From Escarpia spicata (lineage: Eukaryota > Annelida > Polychaeta > Sabellida > Siboglinidae): 64,000 nucleotides of DNA. The stretch is taken from the NCBI GenBank assembly GCA_963995525.1, contig OZ023213.1, positions 38,358,571 to 38,422,570 on the forward strand, given 5' to 3'. Below, piece by piece: positions 47,556 through 57,809 of the stretch. Position 1 is the first letter of the stretch. Every line of letters starts with the position of its first letter. The notes beneath the pieces are model-generated. The model worked only from the letters and a program-made list of their open reading frames with translations. It was not told the DNA's origin and did not search any database. Made by a program: the position numbers and the translations under genes.

Positions 47556-48111
47556 GACGCGCCACAATGTTGACAAGTATTGAAAAGTAGCATATGCACT
47601 TGAAGGTCAGCGATGTCCGGTAGGCCTTACCTCTTGAAACGTCTGCTCCACGAACAAGCTAATTCCATGTCTCAGATCATCTCATAGCCTGCATGGCACC
47701 TCGACTCAGCCAGCACACTTCGCAGTAGTATAGGAGGTCTTTATATTGGGTATAATTCACTGCCAGAAGGCGCTTGAACCGCTGAAGGTTTAAGCCACTA
47801 GCGCGAACGTAGTTCACGGTCTTCACGACGGCGCTTAGTACCTTTTGCCTTTTCAGTGATTTGCCACACAGGCTTTTTTGTGGGATAGATGATGCAGTGG
47901 GCCTGAAGAGATTTGCAGAATGGCACATGCATCGTGTCGAACCTTTCCAATCAGCGAAACAACCCCTTTTGTTCTTCCCACGGAAGGTACGCCATACGAA
48001 TGTACATATTCTCATTCCGCGGGCAGTATTGTGTGCAATCTCGGTTTTAGTCACCATGAAATAGCTTTGCGGGGCGCAGTTGGCCCGCGGGCCGCAGTTT
48101 GTTTATCCCTG

Positions 48112-48610
48112 CTTCGCAGCCGCTTCGTCAGCTTGAACGGTATCTGACGTCTCGTCTCTTTCGGTCGCAGTCCGCGAAACAATCCTTCCTCAAGTTCCTG
48201 TCGCCGTGTCGCAAGCGTTGTAGAGCTTGTGGTCCACATCTCGAAGATACCGTGGACATTTACCGCAACAACAGAGACGAAGAAAATGAGGAAACATATT
48301 CTGCCGCGGATCCATTTCGACTTCGTACGCCTCTTACGTACAACTGGTTGTTATGTCAATCCGCAGCTGCGCAGTGCGCATCTTCCTGACAGTGTCGTGC
48401 TGGTATACGCATGCTTCAATTTCACGGTGCAAGTTCAGGAGAGAGCTTCCTGCTACTCATCCACTTGCAAATGTCCTTTTACGGTTGATCTGGTGTGCAA
48501 ACAGGCTACGTATAGAGTTGTTACATGCCTTTGTAGATGGAGGGGCACCAGGAGGCTCTTTTCGCAAGTTCACTATAAGCAGCCATCCTCGCGCGCCAGG
48601 TGACGCCGGT
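48112..48610 (+). pseudogene. Unassigned coding-like relic, possibly lipoxygenase
   Basis: GC-rich DNA with overlapping open frames. One frame gives TPLTYNWLLCQSAAAQCAS; another, 48353-48625, gives FRRELPATHPLANVLL, then RLRIELLHAF and APGGSF. This order recalls the lipoxygenase core (W-L-x-AK ... ELPATHP-x-x-x-LL ... IN-x-x-AR ... PGG-x-F), but the iron-binding His residues cannot be seen and frames change. I rate this as a weak resemblance. No intron pattern supports a gene. Confidence 0.15.
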
Positions 48611-48615
48611 AGCGT

Positions 48616-49436
48616 ATTACCATAGAGGCAACTGGGGCAAGTGCCCCACGGCTCCGAGCTACCGGGGCCCTTGAGAAAACAAATAATTGACCACAGCTCC
48701 CGGGGGCCCCAATGAAGTGAGAAAACAAATCACTCCATAGTCCCGTGCTCCAAGGGCCTCACTCAAGTGAGAACACAATTTATTCCTGGGCCAAGAGCTC
48801 CCGGGCCCCACTCAAGAGAAACATTAATTCCTGGGCCAAACGTTTCCCTGGGACCTCATTTAAGGGAAAACAGTATTTTACAGGGGTCTCAGTCAACCTC
48901 CCGGGGCTTCAGTCAAGTAACCAAAAACGTACACTGGAAATACCACGGCAAATTGAATGAAATTGATAAAAGACATTTTACTAACCCGACTTTCCACTAT
49001 CCACATAGACGCCCCTACGCCTAACTCGTCAGCAAACACGACATCAAAAGTCCCGCCTTTCGTGATTTCCTCAGCGAACTGTTGAGTAAAAATAAATTTT
49101 CCTCAGAACATCACACTCTGTTGACATCAGTGAAAGGAAGCACATAATTTTCTGCACCACTGTTGCGAAGTGTGCGTCCTCCACTTCATTCAAACAGCAT
49201 CAGACAGAGGTAGAGTTGTACTGTGATCTCAAAATTTTATGATAAATACTTTTTGTAACGTTATCATAATGGCAACATTATTCAAATGTTGTGCTTGATA
49301 AAATAACATATTAGATTTCAAAAAATGATGTCATTTAAAAATGATTATAGGTACACTTAGGCCTTCAATTCATACTTGCCCCAGGGCCCCAAGGCCCCAG
49401 GGCCCCAGTACACCTTCTACCGCCTCTGGGGGCATA
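48616..49436. mobile_element. Putative MITE with AGAGGC ends and internal repeats
   Basis: Left end CATAGAGGCAACTGGGGCAA; right end, reverse complement, CCAGAGGCGGTAGAAGG, then ACTGGGGCC: imperfect inverted repeats. Inside, 48.64-48.93 kb holds about six degenerate units of about 50 bp with GGGCCCCACTCAAGTGAGAA and CCTGGGCCA-like parts. The centre is AT-rich. Confidence 0.55.
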
Positions 49437-50025
49437 TATCTTATGTTATATCACCTAATTAACGTTTGACATTTTATATAAACACTTTTTCTCTCGGTAT
49501 CATTTTCTGAATTTATCTAACTATGTATGTGCTAAACTAAGGCTCACCCGATTGTTGTCTCTATAAAGTGTGCGTCCAAACGGCCTTCACTTCCAGTCGT
49601 GTTACTTATCGTCATCGCTGATTTCGCAAACAAATTGTCCATTTCAGGATGGACAATTTGCCCTCTCGTGATATACCGACACTGTATACTGTCAGCACTG
49701 TGTACCTCATGGAACACACAGATAACTTATGATACCTACTATTTTTAGCCTAGGCGTCGTTCCCCTAAATAAATGTACATTTTTTCTCAGCTCCGTTCCC
49801 ATAAATAAATGTACTTGTTCTTCGGGGGTTGCTTTCAGGGGAACCCACCATCCAAAGTTGCTGTAATTGGTAATTGTAGCTGTCCCCAGGGAACACCAGG
49901 GGAACTGTTGAAAATCTTTCTTCAGCCTTCGTTTCGTTTCTATAAATAAATGTATTTCATCGCCTACTTCAATGGATACCTTCGGAGGCAATCCATCACC
50001 TCAGATGCGACAGCCACGCATTTTT
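49437..50025. other. No gene; hairpin and a short threefold repeat
   Basis: A perfect 12-bp-arm hairpin lies at 49631-49660 (CAAATTGTCCAT, loop TTCAGG). On the minus strand a GTACATTTATTTA(T/G)GGGAACG-like block occurs three times between 49.75 and 49.95 kb. It produces a 94-codon frame with repeated VHLF-x-GT motifs. I treat that frame as repeat-derived. Confidence 0.5.
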
Positions 50026-50320
50026 GTGAGCGCAGTGGCGCAGCGACACACTGGATTATAGCGTCGGACTGTCAGTCTGGAGAACCAGGATTCTGTGTGG
50101 CCGTGTCGACCTTGGGCAACTTCGTACACTCCACCTGCTCCAGTTCACTCACTGTATAAAAGAGTGGGCAGTGGTAGATATTTGAGTACGAATAGTCTTC
50201 GCGCATTAATTGCAGAATGACTGAATGCTTCCAGGAGAAGTCGAGATAGGAACGTGTAAAGGGCTTTGAGCAGTCCTAAGGACTGTATACTGCGCAATAT
50301 AAGAACTTACGTTTACTTTA
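50026..50320 (+). mobile_element. tRNA-headed SINE
   Basis: The head GTGAGCGCAGTGGCGCAG has a good A box, but the B box region is decayed. The body shows TGCTCCAGTTCACTCACTGT, the GAATGACTGAATGCTTCC block, AAGGGCTTTGAGCAGTCCT and ATATAAGAACTTACG. It lies about 430 bp upstream of the first recognised ADPRH coding exon. Confidence 0.8.
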
Positions 50321-50749
50321 TTTACCTATACTTTTCTGATGTCGAGGGATGTTACTAGCCCTAAAGGTAGACAGCCAGTCCCTCCACCACGAATTACCGG
50401 GCGTAGTAATTTGTAATAGGAAGTCTGCTGTGTTGAACGTTGAAAATTGGACATCGTTGAACATCAAAGAGTGCTGCGATTAACTTAGCCCGATTCGGCC
50501 GTATTGCCAATAAACTTGTTTTGGAACTGGATGTTTTGGTTATTTGAACATCCTCCGAGGTCGTAGGTTCTTACCGGCTTACTAAACACAATGCAGTTGG
50601 CGGGTGCAGTTGGAGATTTTTGGCCAAAGGAGGGTGCAGTTGAATGTTTTCTTTGTGAGCTTAACGTTTTTCTGGGCTTTGCGAATTGATGAGTGCATCA
50701 CTTGTGGTATAACTATAAAAGAGAAGCTGATCAATCCGTGTATTTGTAG
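50321..50749. other. Region upstream of the first recognised ADPRH coding exon
   Basis: No in-frame initiator ATG for ADPRH is visible here. The intron should end at TATTTGTAG (50741-50749). A start exon, perhaps very short, must lie further upstream and is not identified. Confidence 0.45.
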
Positions 50750-51016
50750 GCAGCCACGACGGATCTGCAGACACGCTATGTCGCCTCCATGGTTCTCGCT
50801 GGTTCTGGAGACGCTCTTGGCTATAGAAGGGGAGAGTGGGAATTCTGCCAATCGGGGCAGCAAATCCACAATGAGCTTGCGGACCTTGGTGGAATAGATC
50901 AAATTGACGTATCACTTCCGGAGTGGAACGTCAGTGACGATACCGTCATGCATCTGGCGACTGCAGAGGCGCTAGTGGCGGCATCGAGCGGTGACCGCGA
51001 GCAACTCTACCTTAAG
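50750..51016 (+). CDS. ADPRH: ADP-ribosylarginine hydrolase, first recognised coding exon
   Basis: This exon encodes the N-terminal part of ADPRH (ARH1), a cytosolic Mg-dependent enzyme that removes ADP-ribose from arginine side chains. After the acceptor TTTGTAG the frame reads [40 protein letters not shown] block follows, then [15 protein letters not shown]. The DD pair of SDDT is a metal/ADP-ribose ligand pair in this family and is kept. The exon ends LYLK at CTTAAG|GTTTGT, phase 0. The initiator Met is not in this exon. The match to vertebrate ADPRH is close enough to separate it from ADPRHL1, which lacks the second catalytic Asp. Confidence 0.92.
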
Positions 51017-51399
51017 GTTTGTATGGTTTCTGCAGAAAGAAAACTTACGAGGGCATAATTTTTGTTTTACCAGATTATATTGTTTTCTGTTACCTTTAAG
51101 AGCGTGACATTGATGTACTTATTACTCAGCTGTTCGTCAGCCGCATTCTGAATCTCAACGAGGCTCCGCCATTTTACGATAGTCTGGTGTTGTTTCTGAT
51201 TTGCCATGTTATAGATATAACAGTTTAATTAAATTGCTTATTTAAGTGCTCATTATTTTCTTTCTTTGAATACAATAATTAACCTCTCATTTGAGAAATA
51301 AAATAATTTATCTTCATTTTATGATATTATGGTTAGACTAGCAGTGTGAACAGTCCGTTTAAAATTTTTATTGATACCTCAAGTTGTTAATGACTACAG

Positions 51400-51785
51400 A
51401 TCGCCGCTGCCTATATCAAGTGTATGGGAGACATGGCCGACCGAGCACCGGGACTGACATGCCAGCGGGGTATAAACGAACTGCGTCCAACCCAATCGGG
51501 CGGGTACAAGATACCCTTCGACAATATAGGCATCGGTTGCGGTGCCTCCATGCGGGCTATGTGCATCGGTCTTCGCTATCCTCGCCCGGAGCAGGTGGAC
51601 GACCTGATGGCCTTAAGCATCGAAGCAGGGCGCATCACGCATCACCACCCGATCGGCTTCCTTGGTTCATTGGCATCGGCACTGTTCACTTCCTACGCGG
51701 TGCAGGACAAGCCACAGCGGACGTGGGGCGCCGGCCTCGTGGACATATTGCCCCGGGCCTTGCAGTACATCGTCGACTAGGGAAG
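51400..51785 (+). CDS. ADPRH: ADP-ribosylarginine hydrolase, second exon, with in-frame TAG
   Basis: Acceptor CTACAG (ends 51399). The frame continues in phase 0 with IAAAYIKCMGDMADRAPG, the conserved block IPFDNIGIGCGASMRAMCIG, then RITHHHPIGFLGSLASALF and ALQYIVD. The next codon is TAG (51778-51780), then GGA AG at the donor AG|GTGGGG (51786). Human ADPRH has Ser-Gly-Tyr-Phe-Val-Glu-Glu here, and the next exon resumes with FVDE, so the TAG stands exactly at one aligned residue (Ser) and the donor phase is right. Taken literally, translation stops at about two-thirds of the protein, before the GGDxDS metal site. It may be a null allele, a recoded stop, a young pseudogene or a sequence error. 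Confidence 0.9.
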
Positions 51786-51945
51786 GTGGGGATAGATCAA
51801 TGAATTATATTGTTGGTGTTATGATGAAACATCGTAGTGACGTTTTTGGCAATTTGACTTTTTGACACAGAACTGCAGAAGACAACATTGAGCTTGTGTT
51901 CATGCGACTTTAGTAGTGATATTCCAAGTATAAGTTACGCTAAGT

Positions 51946-52240
51946 AGGGCCGGATCCAGAGAGTGTAGTCTAGGGGGGGGGGGGGCAAAACCTCCACTTG
52001 CACCCGCTTGAGGCTCGCGTAAAACACTGGCGGCCGACCCAAGTTCATAATGAGTGGGCTGTGACCCGGAGCATGACCCTGCTTTCGCACTGTCGGATCC
52101 TAACATAGGAACAGGGGAGTTGGGTGGGAGGTGATGTTGGACATTTTATGTGACGACGTTCATAATTTCATAACGTCCACGGGGGACGTCGTGGGGGCAT
52201 ATTCAAAGGTCCAGGCCCTCTCCTGGATCCGGCTATGCTA
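51946..52240 (-). mobile_element. MITE of the GGATCC-ended family in ADPRH intron
   Basis: Left end AGGGCCGGATCCAGAGAGTG; right end, reverse complement, TAGCCGGATCCAGGAGAGGG. A G run and CTGGCGGCCGAC block are the reverse complement of the inner part of the 41.1 kb copy. It sits wholly inside the last intron. Confidence 0.65.
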
Positions 52241-52590
52241 CGTAAAATGCCCTGTCAAGATGCCTATAATACCTACAAAAATACGAACAAATAGCTGGCC
52301 TAAAGGACATATTTGTGGAGGTCAACATATATGCGGGTCAATGATTTAAATATCAGGTGACTTGGTGATAGAATGTGGGCAAGTTGCCTTGTCTTTGGTA
52401 CCATATGACGGGAGCTTGTCTGTTTTTTGTTCAAGAAAACTGGTAATAAAATTAAATGACGAAAATTCTACAGAATGTCAGTAACATGTTTACCGACAAC
52501 TGATGAAATCCAAATCATAATTTAGTGTACAGCACCTAAAACACGTTAACATTGTCGCTTATGGAAAATGAAATAATGATCTGTCCCTAG

Positions 52591-53014
52591 GTTCGTTGAT
52601 GAGATCACCGCTGAATGGGGATACTTCAAGGATGCTTGGACCAACTACCTCCAGTCGCGTGGTATCTCCGACGGTAACACTGATCCCGTGTTCCCGTCTC
52701 GTTACGATGTTGCGGCTCGCGATGATGTCTACACCTTACTCAACCACCAAGGGTGTGGTGGTGCCAACGGGCATGACGCCCCTATGATCGCGTACGACGC
52801 CATCTTGGCGGCTGGGTCGTCGTGGCACAAGCTGTGTGATCACGCCGTCTTCCACGGCGGCGACAACGACAGCACGGGAACCATCGCCGCGGCGTGGTTT
52901 GGGGCCATGTACGGCTTCCATGGCGTCCCCGCCAACAACTACGAGAGATTGGAGTATCGAGACCGGCTGGAGACACTGGGACGACAATTGTACGAGCTGG
53001 GGCAGAAACAGTGA
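52591..53014 (+). CDS. ADPRH: ADP-ribosylarginine hydrolase, last exon
   Basis: Acceptor CTGTCCCTAG (ends 52590). The first G completes the split codon, then FVDEITAEWGYFKDAWTNYL. The conserved core follows: GCGGANGHDAPMIAYDAILA, then HGGDNDSTGTIAAAWFGAMYG, written here in part as GGDNDST, the second metal-binding motif with both Asp residues kept. The end is NYERLEYRDRLETLG...YELGQKQ, then TGA. The C-terminus is about as long as in vertebrate ADPRH, apart from the short vertebrate tail. The exon is intact and clearly under constraint until recently, which makes the upstream TAG more notable. Confidence 0.93.
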
Positions 53015-53162
53015 ACCATCCAAACATACGCAAACAAGCCTCTAGTTCACTAACCCTTCTATAAGACTAAATTATCATTACAACTTGAGAAAGAATAATA
53101 GAACACTGTATATCATGATGTGAGTAGGCGTACATTAAGCGGCAGCATTAACATTTAAGGGC

Positions 53163-54361
53163 ATTGTACAATACTTAAGTAGTTTTCTCTCTCAAGTAGT
53201 CGGCATGCAACGATGTACAATTTTAATAAAGTACTTTTACTTATAACGAAGTAGTTTTATCTAAAGTAACAATACTTTTTACTTCGTTACTTTCGTTTAT
53301 TTCGCGAAATATTTTCGTTACAATATTTCCGTGTCTATTCGCCAGGGTGATCCTATCGCCGATTCACCGGCCAGGTCGCAATCGTATTTGCATACAAACC
53401 TCGCTTTGGGATAGCGTGTCAACGCTGACCTCCATAAAAAGAGATCACCGAGCGGGAAGTCGTTTGGAATAATTTTTGTTTCGCTGTTTATCCGGGCCCA
53501 CCAAGATTTTTTCGTTATAACTTAATTTTTGCCTAAATTTGATACCTCATTACTAACGAAGTATATTTATATGAGCTATATCACTCGCTGCGGTAATGCA
53601 CGGCCGCAGCGGCGCAGACTGGTGCAAACCGGGTCGCACTCTTGGGTTCAAAAGTTCGCTAAGACGCAATATTTTCGTAACACAAATAAGCCTGGGATGA
53701 TGTTGAATGATGGATCTAATGCACTGAGCTTTCAAATTTAGGCGAAAGTGTAGTTATGTTGACGAATTTGAGCTGGGCCCGGATACTAAACAAGTGGCCA
53801 TGTTCGTAACTATACTTTTATTATCTGTATGGTCCCCTTGTTAGCCCTTAATGTAAACAAAGCCTTTTTATTAAACAATCTGATGAAACGTTTGTGAAAT
53901 AGACCCCTATTGTAACTTCCTACCACTTATTTATTTCATGCTATACAAACAAATTGTTGGACAAATTGGTTTTAGTTAAATACTTGCCATTTTCGTAAGA
54001 GTAAACCTGGTGGCGAGTAAACGCTGCTATCGACGACTGTCGTCCGGCGGTTATTATCCAGTGAAAGAGACGCTATTATTGCAAGTGTGGTTGGATGTTA
54101 GTGACTGTTATTGGGTTAAGGTTCGTGTAGAGTAAAGTAGTTATTTTAGTCTCACATTTTGTGTGCCTGCTGTAATGTTGAAATTAAAACGTTGAATTAT
54201 ACTTTTAATTTACTTCACGTACTTTTGAAAGTTTTTTTTACTTTTACTTTTTACTCAAGTAGGTTTTTTCCAACGTACTTTTACTTTTAGTTTAATAATT
54301 TTGAGGTGAGTTACTTGTACTTTTAATCAAATACAACATGAAAATAGTTGAGTCAACACTG
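53163..54361. mobile_element. Putative non-autonomous DNA element rich in AAGTA/TACTT
   Basis: The left 130 bp are full of AAGTAGTTTT and AAGTACTTTTACTT motifs. The right 150 bp carry TACTTTTGAAAG, TTTTACTTTTTACTCAAGTA and GTACTTTTACTTTT. Such AAGTA-rich ends in inverted arrangement are usual in hAT-like non-autonomous elements. The middle includes a GCGGCGCAGACTGGTGCAAA block of unknown origin. Exact ends are uncertain. Confidence 0.5.
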
Positions 54362-54882
54362 CGCATATCGAAGGCAACGGCAAAACCATTTAAACATAAA
54401 TATAAAACATTGAAACAGCAATTTTATTTTGTTATACATCGCTATATCGGAACATGTGCAATTTATCGTCACACCAAACAACAGCGCTGATTGGTCAAAG
54501 AGTCAATTTGCCGCGCGGCAATTTTTGGAAAGTCGCTTTTGTTTCGTTTCTCGACGGTTTGCCGTCGAACAGTTTTGCCGTCGCGCGGTTTGCCGCTGTA
54601 TGTGTACTAAGCTGTAATTCCAATTAGAGCGATTTTTATTTTGTCGCTTGCCGTCGACATGGGTACGAGGCCCTTTACGGTGAGCAATTTTAAATATTAT
54701 CTTCCGCACAAAACGATTCATCTTGTCCACACGCAGAAAAGATAAACAAAATCAAATGTTGTATTTCGTATAAATGGAAGAAAAACGCGCTTCCGACGAA
54801 CTCGCCAGATGGCAGCATCAACGTCACGATCCTCCGTAGCGTTTGTGACTTTGTCAATTCAGATGTAATTACTATAGATTTC
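54362..54882. other. No gene recognised; clustered TTGCCG motifs
   Basis: 54.51-54.66 kb contains a cluster of TTGCCG and its variants (TTTGCCGTCG, TTTTGCCGTCGCG, TTTGCCGCTG), perhaps the end of another DNA element. No coding signal. Confidence 0.4.
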
Positions 54883-54886
54883 TTAA

Positions 54887-55726
54887 GGCCGCCCGTGACC
54901 AAACACCATTGCCGACATGGCACACGGACACCTTTCGGGAATGTGCTTGGTCGGCGACAAGTTGTAAGGTCGTGTCGCAACGGTGTGCACGGACACTGCA
55001 AGGGCTATTTTGTAGCGACATGTCGCAGCCCATACTGCCATCTGGTGTTAGCTAGGATTACTACTACGAAAAGTTGCGCCACCTATGGAATATAACGAGT
55101 ATCCCGCCGACTACCCATTGCATAGAACGCCGTTGTGTTTCGCCTTTTTCTAAACGTCTGTTTGCCGCTTTGAGAAAAAAATTGTCACTGCTATCAATTA
55201 CCGATTTGATAACTACAGGAGAAGATGGAGTCAACAAAAGATCTAGCGTTATCCATGGTAGCACTGACGTCGCTGTGCAGCGCAGAAGACAGGAAAAGGC
55301 AAGACAAAACCGTAAACGCAAGCAATGGGTCAAGGCTCATCTGCTCGCCCGGCATGGAGCAACATGGAGCACATGATAATCTTGTACAGGGGCTACGGGA
55401 AAATGATATATAGACGTAAACAGTAATTTTTACGGATGACACCAGAGTGACGTCAGTGGCTAGGCGACTGCTGATTGGCTCATGTGTTTGTCGGTGTTGC
55501 GGGGTGTCGCCGACCAAGGACCGGTCGACGGACACTGCATTTGTCGCGTCTTTTGTTACACGGACACCATCGGGGATATTAGATTTTAGAATGTCACTTA
55601 GTTGTCGAGTAAGGCCATGTCTTTTGTCGTAAGAACTCCGGACACTGCATTTTCCTTAGTCGGCGACACCCTGAGACACAATTTGTCGTCGACTAAGCTA
55701 CACAAATCAGTTGCTGACCGCCGGCC
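54887..55726 (+). mobile_element. Harbinger-like DNA element, internally deleted
   Basis: TTAA stands on both sides (54883-54886 and 55727-55730). The ends GGCCGCCCGTGACC and, reverse complement, GGCCGGCGGTCAGC are imperfect inverted repeats. A subterminal motif CGGACAC(T/C) recurs at about 54924, 54990, 55529, 55559 and 55632. The interior keeps the start of a transposase-like gene: MESTKDLALSMVALTSLCS at 55225, then RKRKQWVKAHLLARH in a second frame and DNLVQGLREND in the first. That order (basic RRRR-W-V block, then L-x-x-EL-x-x-D) recalls the HARB1-type N-terminus. A 4-bp TTAA duplication is less usual for Harbinger, so the class is not certain. Confidence 0.65.
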
Positions 55727-55730
55727 TTAA

Positions 55731-56826
55731 CACTCATATTAAATCACACAAAATCGCAATATAAAGTCTCAAACGTTCAAGGTAACACGACTAAGAAAAT
55801 TAACACAACTAATTTACACATCACTGTGTGTCGCAGTGTCACCGCCTTTTAAAAACTAATTAAAACTGTGGTTCATAACAGTTGTTTTATTCAATATCTG
55901 ATCATCTCTAAATCTTCTTGTTTTAGTGCACGCACTGGCATTCTGTAAACCGCATGTTGACAACACACATGTTAAAATGTTCACGGACGCACGTTCAATG
56001 TCTCCACAAGTGGTAACCGACACCTTACACCAAAATACGTATTCGTTACAAACAGTGCGGCAACACATTGATATTTATGAGACGAATAAAAACGGTTGAG
56101 AACGTGTGAATTGCGGCAAGTTTTCCCCATAATAAAAACGGTAGCGATCGTCGGAGAGCTATGACTGGCGTGATGGTGGGTTTTCTCCACTCTACAAGAG
56201 GATTACATTATTTAATTACGTGCGTATTTAATTTATAAGAAACGATTACCTTAGCTTGTTTTAATATTTGGTCAAAGTTGAAAAACACCGATTTTGTATG
56301 CACTGCCATCGGATTTAAAACCATGTGGCGCTTTATTGCATATAAATGTAACGTTAACTAATATCACGGAATGGCTTTATTTTTGTTGTCTTCGTGTCCA
56401 TAACAGGTTCGCTATACATTATTGAGTTAATTACTTTATATCCTACCCGACGGGGGTACGTGTCTATCTCCGTCGGCGTTAAGGACGAAGCAAGTGTTGT
56501 ATTAAGTACTATTATTAGTTAATAATACAGTTATATTTAGGTAATTTCATTGTTGCGGTCTCAGATGGTGCGTCGGAAGAGTGATGGATATGGAATTAGA
56601 GAAAAGTAGACCCTATAACACATTTCAGTCATTAATTGGTGACATAAGGAGCAGGCAGCGGACATAGAAGGATGGATATGTTTGTGTGGATGTCACCATG
56701 TATGATGTGGTTTATACAAGGGAAGTATACAAACGAACTCACCATAAAAAGAACCAGGTGCAAATCTACCTAGTATCACGCGTCCATCTCAACCTGTACA
56801 TCTCACGCGTATTTTCTATTTGAACA
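55731..56826 (+). repeat. 1.1 kb dispersed repeat, copy B
   Basis: It is homologous to copy A (26,774-27,841) from ATATTAAATCACACAAAATC to CTCACGCGTATT, with many single-base differences and a few small indels (for example an extra TAGTACTATTATTAGTTAATA-type insertion near 56,500). Its left edge touches the TTAA of the Harbinger-like element, so that element may have inserted at or near its end. Confidence 0.9.
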
Positions 56827-57527
56827 AATATTAAACCGGTCATTATACATTGATTAATAATTAGAATGACTGTATTGCTAATATCACTTTTTATCTATTG
56901 TAATTTTGTTAATATAGCATTTTTTCACATCTAGACTCTGTTCCTCCACAACCGTATTGACTATTATGGTATAACATTTTGGAATGGAAATATTCGTGTA
57001 TTTGATAAAACATACTCCTTTCAAAACATATGAAATGGCTGGCAGGATAGGAATTGGACGATAATTGTCAATGTTAGAATTATCACCTTTTTGAAAAGAG
57101 GTATGACTTTAGACATGTTTAATTTGTTTGGAAATATACCAGTCATTTAGATTGATTAATAGTGCCTGCATTGGTAATATCGTTTTTAATAAAATGCAAT
57201 TTTGTTGATCAATTGGTTTAAAACTGAATGTCAAATTTTGGGTTTGTTAAGTAATCTTTGTAGGTTTTAACCCAAGTTGTAGCTATTTTAGAGGCTAGTT
57301 TAGGACCAATGTTAATAAAAACGAGTTCGATGTATTGGCAATAATGCATTAATCGCTTAACATTTCCCCATCTATTTTGGACGAATCAAGAAATTTGTCT
57401 TTCGTTGATTAAAAAAATGTCTTTAGTTAAACATCACGTCTTTTTAACAATATTTATGCTTTTCAAAACTTGACAGATATTGCATTTGCTTAGCTAGTCG
57501 AATTTTATGTTCTCTCAATTTAGAATC
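56827..57527. other. Faint LINE-like relic, otherwise nothing
   Basis: Fragments read on the minus strand such as F-K-x-x-x-VIPLFKKGDN (about 57,055-57,105) and SRPIPILPAI resemble the RT entry of an L2/CR1 LINE (VIPLFKKGD, RPISVLP), but the region is too decayed to annotate with confidence. Confidence 0.35.
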
Positions 57528-57528
57528 C

Positions 57529-57558
57529 GATCCTCAAAGCACTGCGCCACTGCGCTCT
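57529..57558 (-). mobile_element. SINE tRNA-head fragment
   Basis: On the minus strand it reads GAGCGCAGTGGCGCAGTGCT followed by TTGAGGATC, matching the A-box part of the SINE heads at 2.76 and 50.03 kb. Confidence 0.6.
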
Positions 57559-57580
57559 AAGATATTGCCTTATGTATGTT

Positions 57581-57799
57581 TTACATTTTATTGATTGCTT
57601 GGTTGATAATCCTCCGGTGAATAGGAGCATTTTTGAAATAAATTTCAGATTCATGTAGATACCTATTCAATACATCTTTTTCAGCTTCCCATCCCAGCCT
57701 GAAGAGGTCGTCCTGGTAAACAACTGTTTCTTTCTTCTCTTGGCTGCTCACATCTGCCAAGCAGTGAATACGGCCGTCACGGTTGAACGCGCACTTCAC
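57581..57799 (-). CDS. Unknown ORF, exon-like
   Basis: A 72-codon minus-strand frame opens at a GTG and ends in TAA. It has balanced composition with motifs such as RDGRIHCLADVSS and YQDDLFRLGWEAEKDVLNRY. It looks more like real protein than most open frames here. There is no ATG start and no clear 3' splice site, and a SINE head fragment follows directly. It may be a last exon or a retrocopy fragment. I do not recognise the family. Confidence 0.3.
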   Translation of the reverse strand: MKCAFNRDGRIHCLADVSSQEKKETVVYQDDLFRLGWEAEKDVLNRYLHESEIYFKNAPIHRRIINQAINKM

Positions 57800-57809
57800 G
57801 GAAACGTAT

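Larger units (their letters stand above)
42755..48111 (-). mobile_element. Decayed hAT transposon, split by a foldback insertion
   Basis: The ends both start CAGGG inward (left CAGGGTCCGGCAACCTTTTT; right, reverse complement, CAGGGATAAACAAACTGCGG then CCCGCGGGCC), as in hAT elements. Minus-strand coding relics appear in transposase order: SYGVPSVGRTKGVVSLIGK (about 47,943-48,000), AVVKTVNYVRASGLNLQRFK and LLYYCEVCWLSRG (47,697-47,830). Beyond the insertion come LNLLNVHFKGRDHVTNELIV (about 43,400-43,460) and EDEPEAFIELLRREFA. These match the TDGAPSM-GRRKG, VNFIKA, HTEVRWLSRG and HLN-LN-QLQGKD blocks of ZBED5/FAM200-like hAT transposases. N-terminal parts are missing. Frameshifts show it is dead. 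Confidence 0.82.

Noticed and set aside
49707..49991. 94-codon minus-strand ORF with VHLF repeats
   Set aside because: The frame comes from three copies of a short GTACATTTATTTA repeat; no start context or conserved domain beyond it.
51384..51803. 139-codon ORF over the ADPRH second exon
   Set aside because: A shadow in another frame. The conserved protein is in the frame that starts at 51400.
26774..56826. The two 1.1 kb repeats as LTRs of one giant element
   Set aside because: About 29 kb lies between them, including the ADPRH gene and many unrelated insertions, with no element-wide coding order.
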